NCBI GenBank assembly: GCA_003553485.1 | Contig: PWEJ01000117.1 | Span: forward strand, 1-33,438 | Origin: Halanaerobiaceae bacterium | GTDB lineage: Bacteria; Bacillota; Halanaerobiia; Halanaerobiales; Halarsenatibacteraceae | Direction of reading: 5' to 3' | Length of the DNA: 33,438 nt | Shown here: piece after piece, positions 16,395-24,405 of the stretch | How positions within the stretch are numbered: position 1 is the stretch's first letter | Layout of the letters: the number at the start of each line of letters is the position of its first letter | Program-made: the position numbers and the translations under genes | The notes under the pieces: model-generated | What the model was told of the DNA's origin: nothing | The model's database searches: none | The model's input: the letters and a program-made list of their open reading frames with translations, nothing else

Positions 16395-17153
16395 TCAGCC
16401 ACTGCGCCCATGAAAACATAGCTGAGGAAGATCAAGCAGAAAAGCCAGCCCGGTAATGGTATTGCCGTAAAAGGCAAAGCTGGTATCATATTCATCAAAT
16501 AGCTTCAAAAGCTCTGAAGCAGTGTCATTGACCATGGTTGAGCCTGTGGACAGTACAAAATCGCTTTCAGAGATTAAAAATTCGTTCTCCTTTTCTCCGT
16601 CCAAAACTTTAATCCCATATTCCTTCTGACCAATTCGATCTCTATTGAGATCTGTTACAATGATATTCTCTGCGCTAAATCTGGCCGCTGCAGCCTCCAG
16701 CAAAGCCGGCTGAAAACCGACTATACCCAGAGTAACTGTCTCCGGATATTTTTCTTTGACCCAGTCAACCATTTCTTCTACACAGTCTTCCATCTCATTA
16801 TCACGGCAGTGAACTGTCTTTTCCACCAGATTAAGACTGCGCAGCACTGCATTGACTGAAGCCACAAATAAAGCGCGATGATAGTTATTTTCCAGATCCA
16901 GCTGGAGAATTTCCTCAAGAGTTCCAGAAAATTCACCGGGATGATCAGTAAAAGCCTGTCCTCGATATCCGTTAAAACAGGCCTCTATCATAACCTCTTC
17001 TCCCTGCAGCAGAGGAAAATCCTGGCGATCCGGATCTCCTATAGCTTCTTCGGGGCTCAAACCTGCGGCGGTTATTTCTATATTTTCAAGCTTTAGATCA
17101 TTTTCTTCTATTATATTCTCGAACTTTTTCTTAGCTTTATGCAATGCTGACAA
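16395..17153 (-). CDS. DUF4213/DUF364 putative heavy-metal chelation protein
   Basis: A 252-residue protein with two recognisable parts. The N-terminal DUF4213 domain contains ACFNGYRGQAFTDHPGEFSG and ASVNAVLRSL. The C-terminal Rossmann-like DUF364 domain contains LGIVGFQPALLEA, VTDLNRD, STGSTMVNDT and FYGNTITGLAFLL. Proteins of this kind are found next to metal and corrinoid or siderophore-type ABC importers and are thought to bind or handle metal; no reaction is established. The start is TTG 17153 after AAGGGGG. A consensus promoter lies 134 bp upstream, so it is not simply the end of the btu operon. The His/Cys-rich gene follows on the same strand. Confidence 0.85.
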   Translation of the reverse strand: MSALHKAKKKFENIIEENDLKLENIEITAAGLSPEEAIGDPDRQDFPLLQGEEVMIEACFNGYRGQAFTDHPGEFSGTLEEILQLDLENNYHRALFVASVNAVLRSLNLVEKTVHCRDNEMEDCVEEMVDWVKEKYPETVTLGIVGFQPALLEAAAARFSAENIIVTDLNRDRIGQKEYGIKVLDGEKENEFLISESDFVLSTGSTMVNDTASELLKLFDEYDTSFAFYGNTITGLAFLLDLPQLCFHGRSG

Positions 17154-17286
17154 TTTAATTTGCCCCCTTATATTTTGGAATTATATTATTGGTTGCATTT
17201 AGAAAAGTTATTTTGCCAACAACTTTACCGGATTGTAAATTTTATTTTAAATTCAGGTAAATATAATTTATATATAACTTAATTAG

Positions 17287-17315
17287 ATTATATTACACTT
17301 AAATGATTTTGTCAA
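17287..17315 (-). promoter_or_regulatory. consensus sigma-70 promoter of the DUF364 / His-Cys unit
   Basis: On the minus strand this reads TTGACA - 17 bases - TATAAT, an exact match to the consensus. Just past the expected start point lies the palindrome ATATAATTTATAT (17261-17273; 6-1-6 arms), a plausible repressor site. The remaining leader, about 125 bases to the TTG start, shows no strong hairpin. Confidence 0.8.
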
Positions 17316-17367
17316 AAAGGGCAGGTATCAGGAAGTTATTATACAAATCAAATCAAGAAAAAGCTAA

Positions 17368-18132
17368 CTAGGCTGAGGTAGTCTGGGGAACCACCACTGT
17401 CTGGCCTTGATGGTTGATAATACTAACTTTCACTCCGTAAACGTCCTCAATATTTGCAGGTGTCAAGATTTCCGGGCCACCTGCTGCATATACCCGGCCT
17501 TCTTTTAACATAACAAACTTATCACTAAAACGAGCAGCCAGGCTTAGATCATGTATGGCTTTAACTGCCGAAATACCACGGCTGGTTTCTGTCTTGATAA
17601 GCTCTAATACTTCCAATTGATGTTTTAAATCGAGACTGCTGGTAGGTTCATCCAAAAGAATTATCTCTGGATCTTGAGCTAAGGCCCTGCCGATAATAAC
17701 TTTTTGCAACTGACCGCCACTGAGTTTATTTACATCTCGCATAGCCAGAGGTTCTAGATCTAGTCTGGATATAATATCAGATACCATCTTTAGGTCTTCC
17801 TCTTTAGGTTTCCAGTCAATATATGGTTTCCGGCCCAGTAAGACTACATCAAAAACAGTAGCAGGAAACTTGCGATCTTCATGCTGGGGGACATAGCCCA
17901 AATAACAGGCTAACTCCCGGGGAGTGAAATTTTTGATATTTTGCTGTTGGAGTATCAGCTTTCCAGTCTGAGGTTGTAAAATTCTATTGATGCATTTTAT
18001 CAGGGTACTTTTGCCTGAACCATTAGGGCCAATAATACTTAGAATCTCTCCCTGTTCAACAGTGAGACCAACATCCTTTAAAACCAGCTTATCTTCATAA
18101 CTAAAGGCTAAATCACTTATTTTTAACTCCAT
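17368..18132 (-). CDS. btuD: ABC transporter ATPase, corrinoid/iron-chelate type (BtuD-like)
   Basis: A 254-residue ATPase of the FecE/BtuD/FhuC group. It has Walker A GPNGSGKS (35-42), a Q-loop near GYVPQ, the signature LSGGQLQKV (about 137-145), Walker B IILLDEPTSSLD and an H-loop His in AIHDLSLA. It powers import through the permease encoded immediately before it; the reading frames overlap by 10 bp. The cobalamin riboswitch ahead of the operon points to B12, cobinamide or a related cobalt compound. The ATPase itself cannot distinguish that from siderophore import. It is the last gene of the three. Confidence 0.85.
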   Translation of the reverse strand: MELKISDLAFSYEDKLVLKDVGLTVEQGEILSIIGPNGSGKSTLIKCINRILQPQTGKLILQQQNIKNFTPRELACYLGYVPQHEDRKFPATVFDVVLLGRKPYIDWKPKEEDLKMVSDIISRLDLEPLAMRDVNKLSGGQLQKVIIGRALAQDPEIILLDEPTSSLDLKHQLEVLELIKTETSRGISAVKAIHDLSLAARFSDKFVMLKEGRVYAAGGPEILTPANIEDVYGVKVSIINHQGQTVVVPQTTSA

Positions 18133-19208
18133 ATATAATTTTTCCCCCTTAAAACAAGATAGATAAAGAGCGGCGCCCCCAAAAAGGAGGTCAAAATCCC
18201 GACAGGTAAAACAACAGGCGATATAATAGTCCTGGCTACTGTATCGGAAGCCAGCAATAATATTGCCCCAACCAGACAGGAGAAGGGGATTAAGTATCTT
18301 TCCTCTGTACCGATTAATTTACGGACTATATGGGGAGCAACTAAACCTACAAAGCCTATGATACCAACAAAGGACACTATTATAGCTGTTAACATCGAGG
18401 AGAGCAGCATCCCTTTAGTTCTTAGCTTTTCCACTTCAACTCCTAGAGATTTAGCGGTTTCATCACCGGAGCTGATAGCGTTATAATTCCAGCTGTTCTT
18501 GATAAAATAAAATACAGAGGGTAGCAAAATTACTGTGATAATCAATAAATCTCTCCAGGTTGCTCTCCCAACATCCCCAAAAGTCCAGAAAACTATGGAA
18601 GCAATCTCCACATCATCAGCAAAATACTGGATAGCAGTAGTTCCTGCTTGAAATAATGAACCTAAAGCCACCCCGGTTAAAATCATAGTTTCTGCAGCTG
18701 CATTTTTAAACTTTACCAGCATTAATATTACCAAAGTGGAAACAACCGCCCAGCCAAAGGCAGAAATAGTGGTGAGATAGGGGTTATTGACCACTATTTC
18801 TCCATCAGTACCACTATGGACTGAGCCTACTCCCAAAACCACAATAGAAAAAGCTGCTCCAAAGCCGGCGGCCTGGGAAATCCCCAGAGTAAAGGGAGAG
18901 CCTAGGGGGTTTTTTAGGATAATCTGCATAATAGCACCTGATACTGCCAGTCCTGCCCCAGAGGCAATGGCACTCAAAACCTGGGGCAGTCGAATATTCC
19001 AAATAATAGTATTGGCCATTCCCAGATCTCGGCCGAGCAAGACCAGAAAAACATCCCCAATGGGCAGATCAAAGGAACCCACTGCTATTGAATAAATTGC
19101 TAAGAAAAATAGTAATATGCTGGCGATAATACCAAAGACAACTTTTTTGTTTAAATACTCCTGATATTGCAGCAGAACACTATCAGTTTTTTCACTAGAA
19201 TTCCCCAC
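18123..19208 (-). CDS. btuC: FecCD-type ABC permease (BtuC-like)
   Basis: A 361-residue membrane protein with about ten membrane helices. FecCD-family landmarks are present: RLPQVLSAIASGAGLAVSGAIMQ, NPLGSPFTLGISQAAGFGA, and the cytoplasmic coupling segment SLGVEVEKLRTKG. GFVGLVAPHIVRKLIG and the C-terminal LPVGILTSFLGAPLFIYLV follow. It forms the translocation pore for a metal-chelate. The start is GTG 19208 with AAAGGTGGG upstream. Its 3' end overlaps btuD by 10 bp. A spacer of 45 bp separates it from the binding-protein gene. Specificity for corrinoid is inferred from the riboswitch. Confidence 0.88.
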   Translation of the reverse strand: MGNSSEKTDSVLLQYQEYLNKKVVFGIIASILLFFLAIYSIAVGSFDLPIGDVFLVLLGRDLGMANTIIWNIRLPQVLSAIASGAGLAVSGAIMQIILKNPLGSPFTLGISQAAGFGAAFSIVVLGVGSVHSGTDGEIVVNNPYLTTISAFGWAVVSTLVILMLVKFKNAAAETMILTGVALGSLFQAGTTAIQYFADDVEIASIVFWTFGDVGRATWRDLLIITVILLPSVFYFIKNSWNYNAISSGDETAKSLGVEVEKLRTKGMLLSSMLTAIIVSFVGIIGFVGLVAPHIVRKLIGTEERYLIPFSCLVGAILLLASDTVARTIISPVVLPVGILTSFLGAPLFIYLVLRGKNYIWS

Positions 19209-19253
19209 TTTAACCCACCTTTTTCAGTGCTTATATATTATTTCCTTTATTTT

Positions 19254-20348
19254 TTAATCTAAGAGTTCCTTGCTCTCATATATAGGAAAGTGCTCTTTTT
19301 GTTCCGTTAATACAGGCTCCCCTAGAAACATCTCCATTATTTCTTCTGTTTTCTCTTCAGGCTCGAGATCAGCAAACTTTTCAGGATAAATGATATTCCC
19401 AATATAGTAGGCGTTGGCTAAAATATTACTAAACTGACGGTGATAAGAAGAATAGGGTAATAGTGTATATGTCTCTCCTTCCTGGATAGCTGATAAGGCA
19501 GAAAATTCTGGCCGGGTCGCCAGATCTTCCTGGATCAAATGTAAATTGCTGGCATCTAAAAAGATTATCTCGGGATCCCATTGCAGTAGCTGTTCTCTAT
19601 CAATATTAGCCTGGGTAACTGTATCATAATCAAGGGCATCTCTGGCAGGATAATCGGCATTGATAAATTCAAAGGGAGGAAAGGGCACCCTTACTGAAGT
19701 AAGGCCATGTTCACCACGATGGGACATTCCTCCAACATAAACCTCCGGAATATCCTCTTCAGCTAAATCAGAAGTGCGTTGTTCTAAATCTGCAATAATC
19801 TCCTCCACATAACTAATAAGTTCCTCGCCTCGCTCTTCTTCCTGGAAAATTTTTGCCAGTAACTCCCAATCTTCAAAGAGCACCTCGCGATAAGCATATA
19901 GATCGCCAAAATCCAGGTAGACTACTGGAACTCCCGTCTTATCCTGCAGATCAGCAGCTTCTCCAGCATCACCAGAGTGAATGATCAGATCCGGCTCTTG
20001 CGCTGCTATCAACTCTGCATCGCCACCATGATTAGGTCCCACCTGGGGGAGTTCACGTAGTTCTGGAAATCTCAACTGGTAATCACGATAAAGTTCATCA
20101 TCATCTCCAACTTCTCCTTCTTCCACTCCAACAATTTTGTCGGTATCAACAAAATAAAGAACATTCCTTAAAGCACCAGAACCAATACCAATAACCTTCT
20201 GGGGCTCAGCAGGGACTTCCACCTCTCGCCCTGCTCTATCAGTTACCTGTCTGATGTCTTCTGCTGCCAGCAGACCACTGCCTGAAATTAAGACCAGAGC
20301 TAAAATCAGAAAAGCCAGAGACAGATTCTTAATTTTACTTTTAATCAT
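19254..20348 (-). CDS. btuF: ABC substrate-binding protein (BtuF-like), exported
   Basis: A 364-residue periplasmic-binding-protein-like protein of the helical-backbone metal receptor group. An N-terminal hydrophobic signal (about residues 1-26) precedes IRQVTDRAGREVEVPAEPQK, the family's first strand region. EPDLIIHSGDAGEAADLQ and LLQWDPEIIFLD follow. No lipobox Cys is present at the signal end, unlike many Gram-positive relatives. I chose the ATG at 20348 with GGTGGAG; the frame is open to 20462, but that extension would run into the terminator and has no ribosome site. The mature part is acidic. The riboswitch upstream suggests that the ligand is cobalamin, cobinamide or another cobalt compound. 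Confidence 0.82.
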   Translation of the reverse strand: MIKSKIKNLSLAFLILALVLISGSGLLAAEDIRQVTDRAGREVEVPAEPQKVIGIGSGALRNVLYFVDTDKIVGVEEGEVGDDDELYRDYQLRFPELRELPQVGPNHGGDAELIAAQEPDLIIHSGDAGEAADLQDKTGVPVVYLDFGDLYAYREVLFEDWELLAKIFQEEERGEELISYVEEIIADLEQRTSDLAEEDIPEVYVGGMSHRGEHGLTSVRVPFPPFEFINADYPARDALDYDTVTQANIDREQLLQWDPEIIFLDASNLHLIQEDLATRPEFSALSAIQEGETYTLLPYSSYHRQFSNILANAYYIGNIIYPEKFADLEPEEKTEEIMEMFLGEPVLTEQKEHFPIYESKELLD

Positions 20349-20463
20349 TTTACTCCACCTTTCTTTGTTTGAATTATAAAATTGAATTATAAATAAGTAA
20401 TGGGGCTTTATTAATATAACTAAAGTTAAAGCCACCCTTAAAACCCTTAAAAACTTTCCCAAA

Positions 20464-20488
20464 TAAAAAAACCTGCCTGAAGGCAGGT
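20464..20488 (-). terminator. second intrinsic terminator of the cobalamin riboswitch leader
   Basis: On the minus strand ACCTGCC TTCA GGCAGGT (plus 20471-20488) is followed by seven U (plus 20464-20470) and then ATTT. It lies between the aptamer and btuF, so it must be read through for expression. Its 3' arm is complementary to ACCTGCC in the aptamer's B12 box. Confidence 0.85.
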
Positions 20489-20527
20489 AAATAGTTAGGC
20501 CTAATTGTCAAAACAATCGGTCTTTAC

Positions 20528-20557
20528 AAAAATAAAAACTCAACCGATAGGTTGAGT
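20528..20557 (-). terminator. first intrinsic terminator of the cobalamin riboswitch leader
   Basis: On the minus strand ACTCAACC TATC GGTTGAGT (plus 20538-20557) is followed by TTTTATTTTT (plus 20528-20537). Its 5' arm is an exact complement of GGTTGAGT inside the aptamer (plus 20648-20655), which gives a ready antiterminator. Confidence 0.85.
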
Positions 20558-20610
20558 AAGGTTAGGCTTATTACCTACTACCCTTGCCATCGAGAATATG
20601 GTAGGCAACA

Positions 20611-20808
20611 CAATTAGGCAGGTCTCCTGACTTCCGGCACTCTAACAACTCAACCTTCCCTGCTTTAATAGCAAGTGGCCTGTTATAAATGCTTTTAAAG
20701 ACATTTATAACTGTTTGAGCTGCTTACACCGGTTACAGTGGCGGGCCCGTTCAGGATTTTCACCTGATTCCCTATTCTCCCCTGGCCGTAGCTAAGGGCA
20801 CCTAACTG
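20611..20808 (-). ncRNA. cobalamin (AdoCbl) riboswitch aptamer
   Basis: On the minus strand the conserved core is present in order. It shows GGGAATCAGGTGAAAATCC, then CGGGCCCGCCACTGTAA, then GGGAAGG, then the B12 box AGTCAGGAGACCTGCC. P1 is formed by CAGTTAGG (plus 20801-20808) and CCTAATTG (plus 20611-20618) with one G-U pair. A long variable arm around 20683-20711 forms a strong A/U hairpin. The element precedes the btuFCD-like operon and should switch it off when cobalamin is plentiful. Downstream are two intrinsic terminators, so control is by transcription attenuation. Confidence 0.95.
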
Positions 20809-20857
20809 CATCACTATATAATTTTTTTGTTTTTTTATCCAAATGTTACCTGGGTTA

Positions 20858-20886
20858 ATTATATAGCACTATTATTATTTTTGCAA
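20858..20886 (-). promoter_or_regulatory. promoter of the riboswitch-btuFCD transcript
   Basis: On the minus strand TTGCAA (plus 20881-20886), 17 bases and TATAAT (plus 20858-20863) lie just upstream of the aptamer. The predicted start point is about 45 bases before P1. Confidence 0.7.
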
Positions 20887-20928
20887 GCCTAGATTTTAAT
20901 AATTTAGTTGTATTTTTCCTGGCAATAA

Positions 20929-22662
20929 TTAAGCTCCCGGAACACCTCGGACAGTATAATCAGTGTGTAATAATTTATGGGCTTTGGCACTGCCAGGTTC
21001 TTCTAAATATTCTTCATATAACTTTTTAATTTTGGGATTTAAATGGGAACGTCGCATCTCTTTATTCTCATCTATTTCATAAAGAGAAGCAATTCTTCGC
21101 TCTCGAACTTCCTGCCAGGTCAGCTCAGTATTTATGGGTTGACCTCCTCCACTGATACAACCTCCAGGGCAGGCCATAAATTCCACAAAATGAAACTCTT
21201 CTCCTGCTTTTATCTTCTCCATCATTTTTTTGGCATTATTCAGACCGTGAGCTATGCCGACTCGCAATGTCAAATCTTCAGTAACGGGAATACTGGCAGT
21301 CTTCAAACCCTGCAGTCCTCTTACTGGAGTTATTTCTATTTCCTCTAACTCTTCACCGGTGATAAGATTATAGGCCGTTCTGATGGCAGCTTCCATTACT
21401 CCGCCGCTAGCTCCAAAAATATCGCCTGCTCCCGAGGAGACACCTAGCATTTCATCATAATCTTCTGGTTCTAAATCACAGGCGTTAACCCCAACGGATT
21501 TCAACATCCTGGCCGCTTCTCGTGTTGTCAAAACATAATCTACATCATCACTCATTTCTGGACGCCGGGCTTCAAACTTTTTAGCAGTACAGGGCATGAT
21601 GGAAACCACCACTAAATCGTCAGGAGAAATGCCTATTTTTTCGGCATAATAATTTTTAGCAACGGCTCCAAACATCTGCTGCGGTGATTTGGCAGAAGAG
21701 AGGTTTTCTAAATGTTCAGGATAAAAATGCTCAATAAATTTAATCCAGCCCGGACTGCAGGAGGTTAAGACAGGTAAGCGATCATTATTTACAACTCTAT
21801 CCACTACTTCTGTTCCCTCTTCCATAATGGTCAAATCGGCTGTAAAATTAGTATCAAATACCCGATCAAAACCCAGCCTTCTTAAAGCTGCCACCATCTG
21901 GCCGGTGGCTATAGTTCCAGGCTCTTCACCAAAGGCTTCAGCAATAGCTACTCGGACCGAGGGAGCGGTTTGCACAATGACATGTTTATCTTCATCATAG
22001 AGGGCATCCCAGACTTTTTCCATATGGTAAACTTCATGCAGAGCACCGGTAGGGCAGGAAACTACACATTGACCGCAGTTGGTGCACTCAACATTACCCA
22101 TTCCCTTGTCTTTGAAAGTTGTAACTCTAGTTTCAGGTCCTCTACTTGCCTTAGCAAAAACCCCCACTCCCTGAATCTCCTCACATTTTCTGATACAACG
22201 GGCGCAGGTTATACACTTATTTGGCTCTCTAACGATGGAATGACTGGAACGGTCATATTCTTCCTCTTCATCTCCTGGCTCCAGCCGCATCCGGCTAACA
22301 TCAATATCTTCAGCCACATCCTTCAACTGACAGCTGCTCTTGCGGCTACAGGTTAAACAGTTTAGCTCACAACTGATATCATGAGAAGCAATGATCAGCT
22401 CAAATAAGGTCTCTCTCACTTCTCTCACCCGAGGAGAGTGTGTTTTGACCACCATTCCCTGGCGAGCCCTGGTATTACAGGCTGGTCTCAGTCTGTTTTC
22501 TCCTTCAACTTCCACCACACAAAGCCGACAACCACCATAAACTGTAAGATCATCGGCAAAACAAAGGGTGGGAATATTAACATTTATTTCATTAGCAGCC
22601 TCTAACAGGGTGGTATTTGGTTCAACAGCAACTTTTTTATTATCAATTGTAAGTTCTATCAT
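20929..22662 (-). CDS. hydA: [FeFe]-hydrogenase catalytic subunit HydA
   Basis: A 577-residue cytoplasmic hydrogenase. Domains in order are: a [2Fe-2S] ferredoxin domain (C34, C45, C48, C62); a NuoG-like distal cluster (H94, C98, C102, C105, C111, with unusual spacing); two [4Fe-4S] clusters (C150/153/156/160 and C193/196/199/203); and the H-cluster domain. The three H-cluster signatures are TSCSPGW (about 297), MPCTAKKFE (about 354) and ACPGGCISGGGQP (about 495). All catalytic motifs are intact. It makes or consumes H2 using electrons relayed from HydB and HydC. The ATG overlaps the hydB stop (TAATG), so translation is coupled. The partner set marks a trimeric NADH-linked hydrogenase. Confidence 0.97.
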   Translation of the reverse strand: MIELTIDNKKVAVEPNTTLLEAANEINVNIPTLCFADDLTVYGGCRLCVVEVEGENRLRPACNTRARQGMVVKTHSPRVREVRETLFELIIASHDISCELNCLTCSRKSSCQLKDVAEDIDVSRMRLEPGDEEEEYDRSSHSIVREPNKCITCARCIRKCEEIQGVGVFAKASRGPETRVTTFKDKGMGNVECTNCGQCVVSCPTGALHEVYHMEKVWDALYDEDKHVIVQTAPSVRVAIAEAFGEEPGTIATGQMVAALRRLGFDRVFDTNFTADLTIMEEGTEVVDRVVNNDRLPVLTSCSPGWIKFIEHFYPEHLENLSSAKSPQQMFGAVAKNYYAEKIGISPDDLVVVSIMPCTAKKFEARRPEMSDDVDYVLTTREAARMLKSVGVNACDLEPEDYDEMLGVSSGAGDIFGASGGVMEAAIRTAYNLITGEELEEIEITPVRGLQGLKTASIPVTEDLTLRVGIAHGLNNAKKMMEKIKAGEEFHFVEFMACPGGCISGGGQPINTELTWQEVRERRIASLYEIDENKEMRRSHLNPKIKKLYEEYLEEPGSAKAHKLLHTDYTVRGVPGA

Positions 22663-23891
22663 TAATAGACAGCCCCCTCAACTAACTCCTCTTTGAATTC
22701 TGCTAAAATTGTACCAGTGGGATATTGAGCGCTCTGACCCAAACCACAGCGGGCAGCTTCTGCCATAGCATTGCCAAGGTCTTCTATAATTTCTAGTTGA
22801 TTGACAGTAAATTTGCCTTTCCCCACCCTAGAGATTATTTTATAAATCTGCTGATTACCTTCGCGACAGGGAAAGCAGGTGCCACAGGACTCATCCATGT
22901 AAAACCTGGCTATCCTGGTTAGAATAGCAGTTAAATCCTGTTCAGAGCCTACCACCATTACTCCGCCTGAACCCAGGCTGGAACCGGCCTCTTCTAATCC
23001 CTCATAGGAATATTTATAATCCAATTTGTCCCTGGTTAAAATTCGAGTAGACAACCCGCCGGGGATAACAAATTTGATATCATGGCTTTTTCTAGGTCCT
23101 CCCCCTAAATCGGTAATTATCTCCTGCAGGGTTGAACTGCCAAACTCTACTTCGTAGACCCCGGGATAATTCACATCTCCACTGAGACAGACCAATTTGG
23201 TGCCTTTGCTGTCTTCAGTCCCCATAGTTGCAAACTCACTAGCACCTTGATGTAAAATTTCTGCCACACAGGCTAAAGATTCAACATTATTAACCAGAGT
23301 TGGACAACCGCAGAGTCCTTTACTTATGGGATAAGGGGGTTTAGTCCGCGATTGACCTCTCATTCCTTCCAGTGAATTTAAAAGGGAAGTTTCATCACCA
23401 CAGACATAACAGCCAGCCCCTCTAACCAATTTTATATCAAAGCTAAAATCAGACCCCAAGATATTTTCACCTAAAATACCAGCTTCCCGAGCTTCTTCTA
23501 AAGCCTCCTGTAAAATCTTTATCGATTTAAAATACTCTCCTCTAATATAAATATAGCCATAATCAGCATCGATAACATAGGCTCCAATCAGCATTCCTTC
23601 TAAAACTTTTAAAGTCCTTTCATCTAATAGATAGCGATCTTTGAATGTTCCTGGTTCTCCTTCGTCGGCATTACAGATTATATACTTAAATTCCCCTTCT
23701 TCTTTAAAAGCCATGTCCCACTTAGTTCCTGTTGGAAATCCTGCTCCCCCGCGACCTAATAATTTAGACTCGCTTATCTCCTGAATCACTTCCTCCGGCT
23801 CCATCTTTAAGGCTCGCTGGAGACCAGGAAAATCATAATCGGCAGGATTGCGCAGACGAGGTCCCTTTAGAAATTTTCGCTCCTGTACCAT
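22662..23891 (-). CDS. hydB: hydrogenase NADH-binding subunit HydB (NuoF-like, short form)
   Basis: A 409-residue NuoF-family flavoprotein. The FMN/NADH site is shown by LLGRGGAGFPTGTKW (about 45-58) and NADEGEPGTFKDR. The [4Fe-4S] site is SCGTCFPCREG near 333, with a later Cys in RCGLGQSA. It oxidises or reduces NAD(H) and passes electrons to HydA. It lacks two parts that well-studied electron-bifurcating HydB proteins have: the N-terminal thioredoxin-like [2Fe-2S] domain and the C-terminal two-cluster ferredoxin domain. The frame begins close to its ribosome site and ends normally, so this is a compact form, not a truncation. It lies between hydC (13 bp upstream) and hydA (1-base overlap). 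Confidence 0.94.
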   Translation of the reverse strand: MVQERKFLKGPRLRNPADYDFPGLQRALKMEPEEVIQEISESKLLGRGGAGFPTGTKWDMAFKEEGEFKYIICNADEGEPGTFKDRYLLDERTLKVLEGMLIGAYVIDADYGYIYIRGEYFKSIKILQEALEEAREAGILGENILGSDFSFDIKLVRGAGCYVCGDETSLLNSLEGMRGQSRTKPPYPISKGLCGCPTLVNNVESLACVAEILHQGASEFATMGTEDSKGTKLVCLSGDVNYPGVYEVEFGSSTLQEIITDLGGGPRKSHDIKFVIPGGLSTRILTRDKLDYKYSYEGLEEAGSSLGSGGVMVVGSEQDLTAILTRIARFYMDESCGTCFPCREGNQQIYKIISRVGKGKFTVNQLEIIEDLGNAMAEAARCGLGQSAQYPTGTILAEFKEELVEGAVY

Positions 23892-23904
23892 TTGCTTAAT
23901 CCTC

Positions 23905-24324
23905 CTATTGACATTCGGATAATATTTCTATAGCTCTACCGGAAGTTAATTCTGTATACATCCTGTCATTTACCATCATCACTGGTCCTTCACCACAATG
24001 ACCCAGGCACTCAACTACTTCTAAAGTAAACAACTTATCATCGGAAGTCTCTCCACTTTCTAGCTCTAAATAATCCTGCACTGCCTCTAAGACCTCATCA
24101 GAATCATGCAAAAAACAGGAGATGCTATCACAAATTCTCACAATGTACTTGCCGGTTGGTTCTGTATAGAGCATGGAATAAAATTCAAGAGCTCCATAAA
24201 TCTTAGCCCGGGGCTCAGAAAATTTTTCCGCCAGTTGGGTAATCTCTCTTTCAGGAATATAACCATAAGTATCTTGAATATCATGGGCCATTTCCAGTAA
24301 GATATCATTATCTTGCTGCAGCAT
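23905..24324 (-). CDS. hydC: hydrogenase [2Fe-2S] subunit HydC (NuoE-like)
   Basis: A 139-residue thioredoxin-like [2Fe-2S] protein of the NuoE family. The helical N terminus (ILLEMAHDIQDTYGYIPEREI) is followed by the cluster Cys in CDSISC and CLGHC. Its length is slightly short for the family but complete. It sits next to the flavin of HydB in the HydABC trimer. GGGGAGGTGA lies before the ATG. It is the first gene of the minus-strand operon. The promoter with an overlapping palindrome is at 24406-24435, about 80 bp upstream. Confidence 0.93.
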   Translation of the reverse strand: MLQQDNDILLEMAHDIQDTYGYIPEREITQLAEKFSEPRAKIYGALEFYSMLYTEPTGKYIVRICDSISCFLHDSDEVLEAVQDYLELESGETSDDKLFTLEVVECLGHCGEGPVMMVNDRMYTELTSGRAIEILSECQ

Positions 24325-24405
24325 TTTCTCACCTCCCCTGTTGCAGAAAATTTCATATTGTGATTTAATCAGCAGTTAATAATTTATAAGATAGTGACAA
24401 TTTAA

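Noticed and set aside
20349-20462. Upstream extension of btuF to 20462
   Set aside because: The added residues come from the leader just after terminator 2. The signal peptide and ribosome site fit the ATG at 20348.
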